NCBI GenBank assembly: GCA_002437245.1
Contig: DJOQ01000043.1
Span: forward strand, 19,350 to 52,203
Reading direction: 5' to 3'
DNA length: 32,854 nt
Source of the DNA: Ruminococcaceae bacterium UBA6434
GTDB lineage: Bacteria; Bacillota; Clostridia; Oscillospirales; Acutalibacteraceae
Numbering within the stretch: position 1 is the first letter of the stretch; each line of letters starts with the position of its first letter. A program made the translations under genes and the position numbers. This document shows, piece after piece, positions 8,340 to 16,988 of the stretch. The notes beneath the pieces were generated by a model. That model was given only the letters and a program-made list of their open reading frames with translations. It had not been told where the DNA came from and made no database searches.

Positions 8340-10235
8340 TTATTCAGAAAGCTCAAGCCATTCGGTTTCCGCGTCCTCAAGACAGCTCTCTTTGTCCGCA
8401 ATCAATGCGAGAATATCCGACAGTTTTTGATAATCGCTCACTACATCGGGCTTTTCCGATTCTTCTTTAAGCGATGCTATTTCCGCTTCAAGACCTTCCA
8501 TTTCGCGTTGAATGGATAAAAGCCTTGCACGGCGCTTGCGGTCGTCGGCTTTGTTCTTTTTATTCTCTCTGTATGCGGTTTTATTTTCGCTGTCCGCTTT
8601 AACCGTTTTTTCGACGATTTCCGGCTTTTTATGTTCAAGGTAATAATCATATCCGCCGTTATATTCGTTAAATCCGGTGGGGAACATCTCAATTATCTTG
8701 TCCGGAACACGGTTCAAAAAGTATCTGTCGTGCGATACCGTTATCAATGTGCCCGTAAATTCTTTAAGAGCGTCATCAAGAGCCTCTTTTGCAATGTAGT
8801 CAAGGTGATTTGTAGGCTCGTCAAATATCAGCACATTGGCGCGCTTAAACATTATAATGCAAAACGCCACTTTGGCGCGGTTCGCCCCCGAAAGGTCGCG
8901 TACCCGTTTAAATACCGCCTCGTCCTCGATAAGCAGTCTGCCGAGAGCGCTTCTTATTTCAAATTCGGTCTTTGTCGGATAAACCCTGTGCACGGCTTCG
9001 ATTACCGTGTCGTTAAGATTGAGGTCGCCGAGCTCTTGGTCAAAATATGCGACCTTTACGTTTCCGCCGAATTTAATCTGCCCAGAATACGGTATTTTCT
9101 TTAGAATCGCCTTTAGAAAGGACGATTTGCCAACACCGTTTTTACCTATAATCGCAACCTTTTCGCCTTTGAGTACTTCAAGCGATATATTTTCGTAGAG
9201 CTGCTTGCCGGTAGAGGCATTACCCACAAAAATGCCCACATCTTTGCAAGATAGCACCACCTTGTGCGGCTCAAAATCATATTCAAATTTAAAACGGACT
9301 TCCTTTTGCTTCGGGTTGGGCTTTGCCTGAAGCTCCATTTTTTCAAGCGCCTTAACTCGCGAACCCACGCTGTTGCTGCTCGAAGACTTGGCAAGATTTT
9401 TTGCGACATAATCGCGCATTGCGGCAAGCTCCGATTGCTGTTTTTCATATTCTTTTTCGGCGTGGCGCATTCTCTCCGCCTTCTGAGTCAAAAATGCGCT
9501 GTAACCGCCCTTGTATTTATACAGACTTCCGTTTTCGATTTCGCAGATATTGTCGGCGACCTTGTCGAGGAAATATCTGTCATGCGATACTATAAGCACT
9601 GAGCCCTTGTATGAAGAAAGGTAGTCCTCAAGCCATGACAGCATGGAAAAATCCAAATGGTTTGTAGGCTCGTCAAGAATGAGCAGCTCCGGATTGTGAA
9701 GCAGTATTTTGGCAATGCCGAATCTTATTTTTTCGCCACCGCTCAGGTGCGCTGTTTTTTGCTCGAGATTAAAATCACCGAATCCGAGACCGTTTAAAAC
9801 TATGTTTATTCTCGTGTCAGCCGTATATCCGTCAAGGGCGTCGTATTGACTTGTCAGTTTTTCATAAGTTTCCGAAAGCTTTTTGTATTCATCGGTATCG
9901 GGTGTTGAATCTGAAATCAGTTTTGATGTCTCAAGCAGTTTTTCTCTTACCTCGTAGACCTCTGCGAGCGCATCTTCAATTTCTTCCCTCAGCGTATTTT
10001 CGGAGTTGAGAGCTTCGTTTTGCTTGAGATACCCTATCTCAAGCGAGCTCTTAACGGTTCTCGTGCCGCTGTCAAAGGGGAGTATACCGGTGATAATATT
10101 GAGAAGCGTGCTTTTTCCGGCACCGTTCACGCCGAGCAAGCCTATACGTTCATTTTCGTTTATGCTGAGTGATACGTCCTTTAAAACGACTTCGTCCAAA
10201 AAGCTTTTGCAGATTTTGTCAAGTGTTACAAGCAT
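8340..10235 (-). CDS. ABC-F family ATPase (duplicated ATP-binding cassettes)
   Basis: ABC-F proteins have two fused ATPase domains and no membrane segments. They act on the ribosome, either in translation or in antibiotic protection. Cassette 1 has Walker A GVNGAGKST at residues 35-43, LSGGEK, and LLILDEPTNHLD. Cassette 2 has Walker A GKNGVGKSS, a degenerate signature LSGANRAKV, and VLIFDEPTNHLD. A Lys/Glu-rich linker lies between them, and a basic, coiled-coil-like tail follows from about residue 555, as in Uup/YdiF-type members. Length is 631 residues. The start ATG 10235 is preceded by AAGGA. It lies 9 bases downstream of ktrA, so it is probably the last gene of that operon. Whether it confers resistance cannot be told. 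Confidence 0.9.
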   Translation of the reverse strand: MLVTLDKICKSFLDEVVLKDVSLSINENERIGLLGVNGAGKSTLLNIITGILPFDSGTRTVKSSLEIGYLKQNEALNSENTLREEIEDALAEVYEVREKLLETSKLISDSTPDTDEYKKLSETYEKLTSQYDALDGYTADTRINIVLNGLGFGDFNLEQKTAHLSGGEKIRFGIAKILLHNPELLILDEPTNHLDFSMLSWLEDYLSSYKGSVLIVSHDRYFLDKVADNICEIENGSLYKYKGGYSAFLTQKAERMRHAEKEYEKQQSELAAMRDYVAKNLAKSSSSNSVGSRVKALEKMELQAKPNPKQKEVRFKFEYDFEPHKVVLSCKDVGIFVGNASTGKQLYENISLEVLKGEKVAIIGKNGVGKSSFLKAILKKIPYSGQIKFGGNVKVAYFDQELGDLNLNDTVIEAVHRVYPTKTEFEIRSALGRLLIEDEAVFKRVRDLSGANRAKVAFCIIMFKRANVLIFDEPTNHLDYIAKEALDDALKEFTGTLITVSHDRYFLNRVPDKIIEMFPTGFNEYNGGYDYYLEHKKPEIVEKTVKADSENKTAYRENKKNKADDRKRRARLLSIQREMEGLEAEIASLKEESEKPDVVSDYQKLSDILALIADKESCLEDAETEWLELSE

Positions 10236-10244
10236 GGCTGTCCT

Positions 10245-10889
10245 TTATTTTATAAAATGAGATATGTCGTCGTTTTTGCCCAATATCATAAGAGATTCGT
10301 TGTCGGTAAAAATGTGTTCGGGCTTCGGCAACGGGAAAATTTTATCGCCCTGCTTTGTCGCGAGTATGCTGATTCCGTATTTTGAGCGCACATCTACTTT
10401 GAGTATACTCTTATTAAGCCAAGAAGTCGGAACCGCTATCTCATATATTGAGTATTCATCGTTAAGCTCAATGTAATTAAATATATTGTCCGAACCGTAT
10501 TTTACCGCAAGCCTTTCTGCGGTTTCTTTTTCGGTATAAATTACATCATCGGCACCGTTTCTCAAAAGGAATTTTGCATGAACGTCACGGCTTGCCCGTG
10601 CGAGTACAAACTTGGCGCCGAGATCCTTTAAAAGAGCCGTGGTTTCAAGCGAACTTTGAAAATTATCGCCTATGGCAACAACGCACAGGTCAAAATCTCT
10701 GACTCCTACAGATCCCATAAACTGTTCGTTTGTTGCGTCACCGATGAGGGCGTTTGTGACAATCGGCAAAACATTGTTTACACGTTCTTCGTTTGTGTCT
10801 ATAGCCATAACATCGTTATTTTGCTCATTAAATTTTTCCGCCATATGGCGTCCGAAACGACCGAGACCGATTATTAAAATAGATTTCAT
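10245..10889 (-). CDS. ktrA: Ktr/Trk potassium uptake regulatory subunit (RCK protein)
   Basis: This is the cytoplasmic gating ring of a K+ channel-like transporter. The RCK_N Rossmann domain has GLGRFG at residues 8-13 and acidic residues at the end of the second strand (AIDTNEER), which bind nucleotide in the family. An RCK_C domain fills roughly residues 135-214. The length of 214 residues matches KtrA rather than the doubled E. coli TrkA. Start ATG 10889 has AAGGAAGGAT upstream. It follows ktrB by 12 bases, so the two subunits are co-expressed. In related bacteria RCK_C of KtrA binds c-di-AMP; no riboswitch for this ligand was seen upstream. Confidence 0.93.
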   Translation of the reverse strand: MKSILIIGLGRFGRHMAEKFNEQNNDVMAIDTNEERVNNVLPIVTNALIGDATNEQFMGSVGVRDFDLCVVAIGDNFQSSLETTALLKDLGAKFVLARASRDVHAKFLLRNGADDVIYTEKETAERLAVKYGSDNIFNYIELNDEYSIYEIAVPTSWLNKSILKVDVRSKYGISILATKQGDKIFPLPKPEHIFTDNESLMILGKNDDISHFIK

Positions 10890-10901
10890 CTTTATCCTTC
10901 C

Positions 10902-12266
10902 TTAACCTATTGTTATCTGTTCTGTGGGATACCTTGAAATATCTGGTGCTTTTGATTCCCTCAGCGACAGCAGTAATGTAAGACCGCCGACTCTGCCGAA
11001 AAACATAAGACATATGAGTATCAGGTGAGAGTACCCGCGTAAATACGGAGTCACACCGAGCGTTACGCCTACGGTGCCGATTGCAGAGACTGTTTCAAAC
11101 AGCGCTTCCTTCATAGTTATTTTGTCTATCCAAGTGATTGCCGCACCCGAGGCGGAAAAAAGAGCCATATACAAAAATATAAGGCAAACTACATGCCGCA
11201 GGGTATCAGGCTCGATTCTGCGCTTAAACAGCTCAACGTCTTTCTTGTGCTTGAGCTCTGAAAAAATGCTTGCGATAAGCACCGCGAGGGTGGTTGTCTT
11301 AAATCCGCCCGCGGTAGAGCTCGGTGAGCCGCCTATCAGCATAAGAGCGGTCATCGTTATTACTGACGCATCCGACAGTTTTGACAAATCAACGGTGTTA
11401 AAGCCGGCGGTTCGCGCAGTCACCGATTGAAAAAATGCGGCAAGAATTTTGTGCGGAACGGAAAATCCTTCAAAAGCATTACCGTTTATGTCAAATATAA
11501 GTATAAGACCTGCTCCCGATACTATCAGTATCGCGCTTGTGACAATAACGATTTTTGAATGGAGTTTAAGCCGCCTGAATATGAATTTGTTGTTTATAAG
11601 ATCAGCCCATACAAAAAATCCGAGTCCGCCGATTACAATAAGCAACATTATGGTGATATTGACCACTACATCGGCACTGAGTTCGGTAAGCGAAGTATAT
11701 TCGTTGCCGGGAGTTCCCATTATGTCAAATCCTGCGTTACAAAATGCGGAAACGGAGTGATATACGGAAAAATAAATGCCTTTTAAAACTCCGAATTTAG
11801 GAACAAATCTCGTTGCGAGCAAAACTGCACCGATGCCTTCGATGAGAAACGCCCCTTGAATCGTAAAGCGAGCCATTTTTACTATTCCTGCCATCTGCGG
11901 TGCGTTTATCGACTCCAAAAGAGTGTATCTGCTTTGAAGCCCTATATTCTTTTTTGTGAACGTCATGGCACATACGGCAAGCGTCATAAATCCCAATCCG
12001 CCTACCTCAATAAGACAAAGAATCACAATTTGCCCAAAGAGAGACCAGTATGAGCCCGTATCACGAACTACAAGCCCTGTAACGCACGTGGCGGATGTTG
12101 AAGTAAACAGGGCGTCCTCAAACGGAGTATGAATACCGTCTTTTGAAGAGATCGGCAGCGTCAGTATAAACGCTCCCAAAAATATTATGCTCATATAGCC
12201 GAGTATGATTTTTTGCATTGGCGAAAGCTTGAATTTACGTTTCTTTACTGTTTTTTTTGTTTCCAT
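10902..12266 (-). CDS. ktrB: Ktr/Trk potassium uptake membrane subunit
   Basis: This integral membrane protein forms the ion path for K+ (often Na+-coupled) uptake. Its 454 residues contain the four expected pore-loop repeats: TSATCVTGLV, SVSAFCNAGFD, SVTARTAGFNTVD and SAIGTVGVTLG, each with the central Gly of the selectivity filter. The N-terminus is short and basic (METKKTVKKRKFKL). Start ATG 12266 has AGGGAT nearby and overlaps the end of the upstream thrE-like gene by 32 bases, indicating translational coupling. It pairs with the RCK protein immediately downstream. Confidence 0.93.
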   Translation of the reverse strand: METKKTVKKRKFKLSPMQKIILGYMSIIFLGAFILTLPISSKDGIHTPFEDALFTSTSATCVTGLVVRDTGSYWSLFGQIVILCLIEVGGLGFMTLAVCAMTFTKKNIGLQSRYTLLESINAPQMAGIVKMARFTIQGAFLIEGIGAVLLATRFVPKFGVLKGIYFSVYHSVSAFCNAGFDIMGTPGNEYTSLTELSADVVVNITIMLLIVIGGLGFFVWADLINNKFIFRRLKLHSKIVIVTSAILIVSGAGLILIFDINGNAFEGFSVPHKILAAFFQSVTARTAGFNTVDLSKLSDASVITMTALMLIGGSPSSTAGGFKTTTLAVLIASIFSELKHKKDVELFKRRIEPDTLRHVVCLIFLYMALFSASGAAITWIDKITMKEALFETVSAIGTVGVTLGVTPYLRGYSHLILICLMFFGRVGGLTLLLSLRESKAPDISRYPTEQITIG

Positions 12267-12711
12267 TTTTATCCCTGAAAAATTTTAATACTGCCGAGAA
12301 CATCCTGACAAGCGTAGATACTACTATTATGCCTACAGCAAGTGCCATGGCAAGCTTTATAGTATAAAATGCACTTGCAACGAAATTATTCCAGTCGTTT
12401 TTCAGAGCGTAACTCATGGTGTAGTAGAGAACGCCGCCCGGAATAAGCGGTATCATAGGCACTATCAAAAATGTGGATGTCGGTGTCTTTTTTATTCTTG
12501 CAAATATTTCGGCGTAAATCGTTACCGCTATTGCGGCAAAAAAATACCTGAGTGGTTCGCTTTGTATCAGGATTCCGAAAAATAAATACGTGCCCCACGA
12601 TAAAGCGCCTCCGAGAGTCGCTATGAGGAGCTTTGTGCCGCGCAGATTGTAAAGAACGGCAAATCCGAGAGCGCCGAGTGTGCCGGTTAATATCTGAATG
12701 AAATACGTCAT
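12235..12711 (-). CDS. Threonine/serine exporter-like protein, C-terminal half (YjjB/ThrE_2 type)
   Basis: This is a hydrophobic protein of 158 residues with about five membrane segments and the family motif FLIVPMIPLIPGGVLYYTM. ThrE-type exporters move threonine and serine out of the cell. Here the two halves of ThrE are separate genes, as in E. coli YjjP/YjjB. Start ATG 12711 is chosen because it overlaps the stop of the preceding gene as ATGA; a longer frame back to 12780 only shadows that gene. The C-terminus (FRDKNGNKKNSKET) is basic and runs 32 bases into ktrB. Substrate is inferred from the family. Confidence 0.85.
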   Translation of the reverse strand: MTYFIQILTGTLGALGFAVLYNLRGTKLLIATLGGALSWGTYLFFGILIQSEPLRYFFAAIAVTIYAEIFARIKKTPTSTFLIVPMIPLIPGGVLYYTMSYALKNDWNNFVASAFYTIKLAMALAVGIIVVSTLVRMFSAVLKFFRDKNGNKKNSKET

Positions 12712-13472
12712 ATTACGGCACCTCCGAAAACAAGTGCGGCGAGTATATATCCTGCGGCAATGGCAAGCGCCACAAGGCACGCTTCACAAAATCTCAGCAT
12801 CCCTGCCATTATGTCGCCGCTTATCATATCGCGTATGGCGTTAGTCAGCGCAACTCCGGGTATCAGCAGCATTATATTGCCTATTATTATCTTGTCTGTG
12901 GAATTGCCGAAGCCGAGCATTACAAATATAAATGCTATCGAACATATTACGAAAGAGCATACAACGTTGGCAAATATCATATTTACCTGCGTTTTTTCCG
13001 TGGCAAATACTATAAGCTTTAATACAATTCCGACTACTGCCGCTACGGCGCCGTCTAAAAAGGAGCCGCCGAAGAATATCGCAAACGCGCCCGCAACAAG
13101 CGCGCAAACGGCGCATTGTACTGCGAGATTATATTCCTTGGAGCTGTTTTCTATTTCATCTATCTGATCCCTGACATAGTGAATATCGGGAACTCTTTGT
13201 ACTATTTTTCTTGATAAATCATTGAGTTTGTGAAGCTTTGTTAAATCGGTGTGGTATTTTGTTATGCGGCGCGTTTCGGTTATTGACTTGCCGTCCTTGT
13301 CCTCAAGCGTTGCAACCATGCTTGAGGTTATGGTAAAAACATCAATCCTTTTAACGTCGTACGCCTTGCATATGCGCTTTACCGAATCTTCGACGCGGCT
13401 GATTTCCGCACCGCTTATAAGCATTTTTTCGCCTATGTCAAGAGCACATGAGAGAAGCATTTCCGAATCCAT
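12708..13472 (-). CDS. Threonine/serine exporter-like protein, N-terminal half (YjjP/ThrE type)
   Basis: This 254-residue product has a soluble N-terminal part (about residues 1-110) followed by about five hydrophobic helices. It carries the ThrE signature LLIPGVALTNAIRDMISGD near the C-terminal third. ATG 13472 is chosen because GGAGG lies five bases upstream; the open frame extends further to 13553 without a site. It overlaps the next gene by four bases (ATGA), so both halves are expected to be made in equal amounts and to form one exporter. It is the first gene of a five-gene unit with ktrBA and the ABC-F gene. Confidence 0.87.
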   Translation of the reverse strand: MDSEMLLSCALDIGEKMLISGAEISRVEDSVKRICKAYDVKRIDVFTITSSMVATLEDKDGKSITETRRITKYHTDLTKLHKLNDLSRKIVQRVPDIHYVRDQIDEIENSSKEYNLAVQCAVCALVAGAFAIFFGGSFLDGAVAAVVGIVLKLIVFATEKTQVNMIFANVVCSFVICSIAFIFVMLGFGNSTDKIIIGNIMLLIPGVALTNAIRDMISGDIMAGMLRFCEACLVALAIAAGYILAALVFGGAVI

Positions 13473-13499
13473 AAACACCTCCGAATTTAGTACAAGCTG

Positions 13500-13528
13500 A
13501 TTATAGTATATTAAGAAGCAAAAGACAA
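13500..13528 (-). promoter_or_regulatory. Promoter of the thrE-ktrBA-abcF unit
   Basis: On the minus strand TTGTCT (13528-13523), 17 bases, TATAAT (13505-13500) precedes the ATG at 13472 by a short leader. No operator is recognised. Confidence 0.75.
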
Positions 13529-13575
13529 CGATTTTTAATGTTGTTTTCGCCAAAATTCGAAAAGAGCAAAGTAAA

Positions 13576-13603
13576 ACCGCAAAAGTCTCGGCTTTCGCGG
13601 TTC
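13576..13603 (-). terminator. Hairpin terminator after the DUF4364 gene
   Basis: Arms 13576-13586 and 13593-13603 form 11 pairs including one G-U, loop 6. On the minus strand it follows the DUF4364 stop by 13 bases and is followed by a broken T-tract. On the plus strand CTTTTTG follows, so it may work both ways. Confidence 0.7.
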
Positions 13604-13616
13604 TTTTTGAAAAAAG

Positions 13617-14174
13617 TTATATAGTGAGCGCGGTTATAATGCTTGAATAGAGCTTTACAGGGTCGTTTAAGAAGTTTTTTTTGACCGCTTCAAGCTGCAT
13701 ACTGTCCGCAACAAATATTGTGAGCTTCATAAGCGCTTCGTCACCGTTCATAAGTGAAAACGTGACATAATAACCGCCGCCCGGAGCGGATACGGTCTCT
13801 ATCTTATTTTCACGCATTGTTTTTGCGAGCGTCATAAGCTTTATTGCCGAATTGACTGCTTTTTCACGGACGGTTTTGGGAAGCGAGGTTTCAAGTATGT
13901 CTGCAATTTCTTTCCCTTTTTCGGTAGCCGTAAGCAATTCTTCGCCGTTTTCGTCTATATCCATATCTATGGTGCCGTTTTTCAAAAGCTCGGAAATTGC
14001 CTGATTTATTTCAAAATAATTGGCAAGACCGTCCTGAAGCATGGAATCGTTGAGGTTCTGTTTTGATATGGGGGCGTCAACGGCTCTCAAAATATAACAT
14101 ATCAAAAGCCTTATTTCATCGCGGTTGCGAAGTCCGCCGAGTTCTATACCCTCGTCAAAAGCGTCAAATTCCAT
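13617..14174 (-). CDS. DUF4364 family protein, probable winged-helix regulator
   Basis: This 185-residue protein has the family-typical N-terminus AFDEGIELGGLRNRDEIRLL. Its first ~100 residues (ICYILRAVDAPISKQNL, FEINQAISELLKNG, LTATEKGKEIADIL) read like a winged helix-turn-helix similar to PadR-type folds. The second half is a mixed domain of unknown role. The start ATG 14174 has GGAGG seven bases upstream; an upstream extension to 14231 overlaps alr and lacks a site. It follows alr by 53 bases on the same strand and is the last gene before a terminator. Its target and ligand are unknown; regulating this operon is only a possibility. Confidence 0.8.
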   Translation of the reverse strand: MEFDAFDEGIELGGLRNRDEIRLLICYILRAVDAPISKQNLNDSMLQDGLANYFEINQAISELLKNGTIDMDIDENGEELLTATEKGKEIADILETSLPKTVREKAVNSAIKLMTLAKTMRENKIETVSAPGGGYYVTFSLMNGDEALMKLTIFVADSMQLEAVKKNFLNDPVKLYSSIITALTI

Positions 14175-14227
14175 TTTGCACCTCCGAAAATTTACTGTTT
14201 TTATTATAGCCGAAAGCGCGTTACAAG

Positions 14228-15388
14228 TCAATCAAGGTAATCCACAGTCTCGAAATATTTTCCGTTCTTATAGTAAACGCGCGGAACTCTGCGGTTTATT
14301 CCGCAGCAGAATTCATAATTGAAACTGTGGGCGTTGTCGGCAACCTCTTCCACGGTTATAACGTTGTCGTTGTCTTTGCCTATAAGCGTGACCTCGTCGC
14401 CCTGCTTTGCCTCGGGAATATCCGTAACGTCAACCATAAATTGGTCCATACAAACTCTGCCGATAATATCGGCAAATTTGCCGTGTATCAAAACTTTGCC
14501 CTTGTTTGACAGCGCTCTCGGATATCCGTCGCCGTAGCCTACGGGTACAGTCGCTATGCGCATATTGCCTTTTGACGTAAACGTGCTGCCGTAGCTGACT
14601 GTAAAGCCGGGACCCACGGATTTTATAAAAGCTATATGACTTTTAAGCTCCAGGGCAGGGTAGAGCTTAAGCTTTGTCTTGTCGACTTCCTCCGACGGAT
14701 AAAGTCCGTATGTCATAATTCCGCTTCTTACCATATCGAGGAAATTGTCGTCAAATTCGATAATTCCGGCGGAATTGCACATATGTTTAATCGGTATCTT
14801 AACCCCGTTTTCATCGAGCTTTTTAACAAAATCGAGGTACTTTTTCTTCTGATTATTGCATGAGGTTTTGTCCTTTTCGTCGGCACAGGCAAAGTGGGTG
14901 AATATGCCGTTTATTTCAATGTTCGGCAGAGCATATATCTTTTTGATTTCTTCTATGCTTTCATCTGTCGGTTGCATTCCGATTCTGCCCATACCGGTGT
15001 CGAGCTTTATGTGTATTTTAGCGGTCTTTCCGAGCTTTACCGCTTCGTCCGAAAGAGCCTTTGCGGTATGATATTCAAATACCGCGTGCATTATTTCGTG
15101 GTTTATAAGATCGTCAAAATCCTGCGGAAAAACATACCCCAAAATAAGTATGGGATTTTTAATGCCGTTTTTGCGTAAGACTACCGCTTCTTTTGCGGTG
15201 GCAACGCCGAATGCGTAACAGCCGATTTCCGAAAGCGCTTTAGCAACCGGTACGGCACCGTGACCGTATGCGTCTGTTTTGATTATTGCCATTACCTTTG
15301 TTTCTTTACCGACTTTATCCATGGCGCTTTTAATATTTCGGCAAATTGCGTCAAGGTCTATTTTGGCGTAAACTCTCTGTGGGAGCAT
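14228..15388 (-). CDS. alr: Alanine racemase
   Basis: This PLP enzyme interconverts L- and D-alanine, giving D-Ala for peptidoglycan. The PLP lysine is K37 in AIIKTDAYGHG, and the second catalytic base is Y266 in VSYGSTF. GYGDGYPR and CMDQFMVDV are also conserved. The 386-residue length is typical of the two-domain fold. ATG 15388 (MLPQRVYAKIDL) is chosen because AAGGAAGG lies eight bases upstream; the open frame upstream overlaps pxpA. It starts 14 bases after pxpA, so it is co-transcribed with the 5-oxoproline genes. D-Ala is also the usual amino donor for the D-amino-acid aminotransferase at the head of this operon. Confidence 0.95.
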   Translation of the reverse strand: MLPQRVYAKIDLDAICRNIKSAMDKVGKETKVMAIIKTDAYGHGAVPVAKALSEIGCYAFGVATAKEAVVLRKNGIKNPILILGYVFPQDFDDLINHEIMHAVFEYHTAKALSDEAVKLGKTAKIHIKLDTGMGRIGMQPTDESIEEIKKIYALPNIEINGIFTHFACADEKDKTSCNNQKKKYLDFVKKLDENGVKIPIKHMCNSAGIIEFDDNFLDMVRSGIMTYGLYPSEEVDKTKLKLYPALELKSHIAFIKSVGPGFTVSYGSTFTSKGNMRIATVPVGYGDGYPRALSNKGKVLIHGKFADIIGRVCMDQFMVDVTDIPEAKQGDEVTLIGKDNDNVITVEEVADNAHSFNYEFCCGINRRVPRVYYKNGKYFETVDYLD

Positions 15389-15402
15389 ATTTATAACCTT
15401 CC

Positions 15403-16173
15403 TTATACTATTTCGCACAGCGGTGCGATTTTAATGTTTTCCATAGTCAATGCGTCTCTTATTTTTCTTACGAATTCCAAAGCTTTTGCTCCGTCTCCGT
15501 GAACGCATATAGAGTTTGCCTCCATCGGAATTTCTTTGCCGGTTATCGCGGTCACCTTACCGTATTTAACCATTCCGATAACGCGCTTTATAGCTTCGTC
15601 CTCGTCCGTAATGACTGCGCCCGGCTTTGTTCTCGCAACAAGAGAGCCGTCATCCTCATACGCCCTGTCGGCAAATACTTCTTTGGCGCATTTAAGACCC
15701 GTGTCGGCGGCGGCTTTAAGCATCTGACTGCCCGAAAGACCGAGCAGTATGAGACTCGGGTCAACTTCGTATATTCCCTCGCATATCGCCTTTGACAGCG
15801 CATAGTCTTTGCCGGCAGTGTTGTAAAGCGCTCCGTGAGGCTTTACGTGCTGAATTTTTATATTGTTGGCTTTAGCGAAAGCGGACAGTGCGCCTATCTG
15901 ATACATAACATATGCTTTGGCGTCTTGGGGGCTTACGTTCATATTGCGTCTGCCGAAGCCCATAAGGTCGGGGTACCCGGGGTGCGCGCCGAGATTTACG
16001 TTGTTTTCTTTCAGTATTTTAACCGTCTTATCCATAACTACTGGGTCGGAGGCGTGAAATCCGCAGGCTACGTTTGCGGAGGAAATATATTTTGCAACCT
16101 CTTCGTCGAGCCCTATTTTGTATGCGCCGAAGCTCTCGCCCATATCGCAGTTTAAATCTACAGTTGTTGCCAT
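15403..16173 (-). CDS. pxpA: 5-oxoprolinase subunit A (LamB/YcsF family)
   Basis: PxpA is one of three subunits of the prokaryotic ATP-dependent 5-oxoprolinase, which hydrolyses 5-oxoproline (pyroglutamate) to glutamate. The N-terminal motif VDLNCDMGESFGAYKIG, ANVACGFHASDP, LGAHPGYPDLMGFGRR and VKPHGALYN are intact. The length of 256 residues matches the family. ATG 16173 follows GGGAGGAG at five bases; the open frame extends upstream to 16308 without support. The gene lies between DUF1445 and alr with gaps of 14 bases on each side, while pxpB and pxpC are further upstream in the same unit. Confidence 0.94.
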   Translation of the reverse strand: MATTVDLNCDMGESFGAYKIGLDEEVAKYISSANVACGFHASDPVVMDKTVKILKENNVNLGAHPGYPDLMGFGRRNMNVSPQDAKAYVMYQIGALSAFAKANNIKIQHVKPHGALYNTAGKDYALSKAICEGIYEVDPSLILLGLSGSQMLKAAADTGLKCAKEVFADRAYEDDGSLVARTKPGAVITDEDEAIKRVIGMVKYGKVTAITGKEIPMEANSICVHGDGAKALEFVRKIRDALTMENIKIAPLCEIV

Positions 16174-16187
16174 TTTATCTCCTCCCG

Positions 16188-16973
16188 TTAAAATTTGAGA
16201 TCGGTATTTTTTATATCGGTGATGAGCATATGACCCGGAGCGTGTGTTATGCAGAAGTCGGGCTTTGAATTCATCATTATTGATTGCGGAGTTACGCCGC
16301 ACGCCCAAAATACGGGCGTTTCACCCGGCTTTACGGTAACCGCGTCGCCGAAGTCGGGCTTGTTTATGTCCTTTATGCCTATCTGTTCCGGATGACCTAT
16401 CTGAATAGGCGTGCCGTGTACGCGCGGCATAGAGGAGGTAATGTTAACCGCTTTTACAATCTGGTCGCGGGGCAGAGGACGCATGCTTACAACCATCTTG
16501 CCGGAAAAAACGCCTGCGGGTTCACAGTCGATGTTTGTAAGGTACATCGGAACATTTTTGTGCTCCTCGATGTGGCGTACCGTTATTCCGCTGTCCAAAA
16601 GCTCACTTTCAAACGAAAAACTGCAGCCTATAAGGAAAGCAACGAGGTCATCGCGCCAAAACCGCTCTACGCTGTCGTATTCTCCTGTAAGTACGCCTTT
16701 TTCGTATATTCTGTATTTCGGAATGTCCGTTGCAATGTTGCAGTCCTTGGCAATCTTTTTAAGATATGGGTCGCCGACATCCGATACCTCGAGTATGGGG
16801 CAGGGCTTCGGGTTTCTCTGCGTAAACAGAAGAAAATCGTATGCAAGCTCTTTCGGCAGTATCGCAAGATTCGCCTGAGCAAAGCCGAGACACATTCCCG
16901 ATGTCTGACCTGTTATTTTTTTATCTCTTATCAGTTTTCTGACTTCATACGGAGCCATATGTGCTAAATCCAT
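16188..16973 (-). CDS. DUF1445 family protein, putative hydro-lyase / D-glutamate cyclase-like
   Basis: The family corresponds to the N-terminal domain of mammalian D-glutamate cyclase (DGLUCY), which converts D-glutamate to 5-oxo-D-proline; bacterial members are often annotated as hydro-lyases. Family motifs include GQTSGMCLGFAQANLAILP, FLLFTQRNPKPCPILEV, QIGHPEQIGIKDINKPDFGD and FWACGVTPQ with ITHAPGHMLITD near the C-terminus. The length of 261 residues is usual. I start at ATG 16973, six bases after GAGGTG; an in-frame GTG at 16982 is inside that site. It sits between pxpC and pxpA with ~15-base gaps. Together with the DUF4392 gene upstream it supplies both parts of the mammalian enzyme. 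Activity is inferred. Confidence 0.85.
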   Translation of the reverse strand: MDLAHMAPYEVRKLIRDKKITGQTSGMCLGFAQANLAILPKELAYDFLLFTQRNPKPCPILEVSDVGDPYLKKIAKDCNIATDIPKYRIYEKGVLTGEYDSVERFWRDDLVAFLIGCSFSFESELLDSGITVRHIEEHKNVPMYLTNIDCEPAGVFSGKMVVSMRPLPRDQIVKAVNITSSMPRVHGTPIQIGHPEQIGIKDINKPDFGDAVTVKPGETPVFWACGVTPQSIMMNSKPDFCITHAPGHMLITDIKNTDLKF

Positions 16974-16988
16974 TGTTTTCACCTCTTG

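Noticed and set aside
8631..9104. Long plus-strand frames opposite the ABC-F, alr, pxp and DUF1445 genes (for example 8631-9104 and 16284-16967)
   Set aside because: They are antisense shadows of well-supported genes, with no ribosome binding sites and no recognisable protein motifs.
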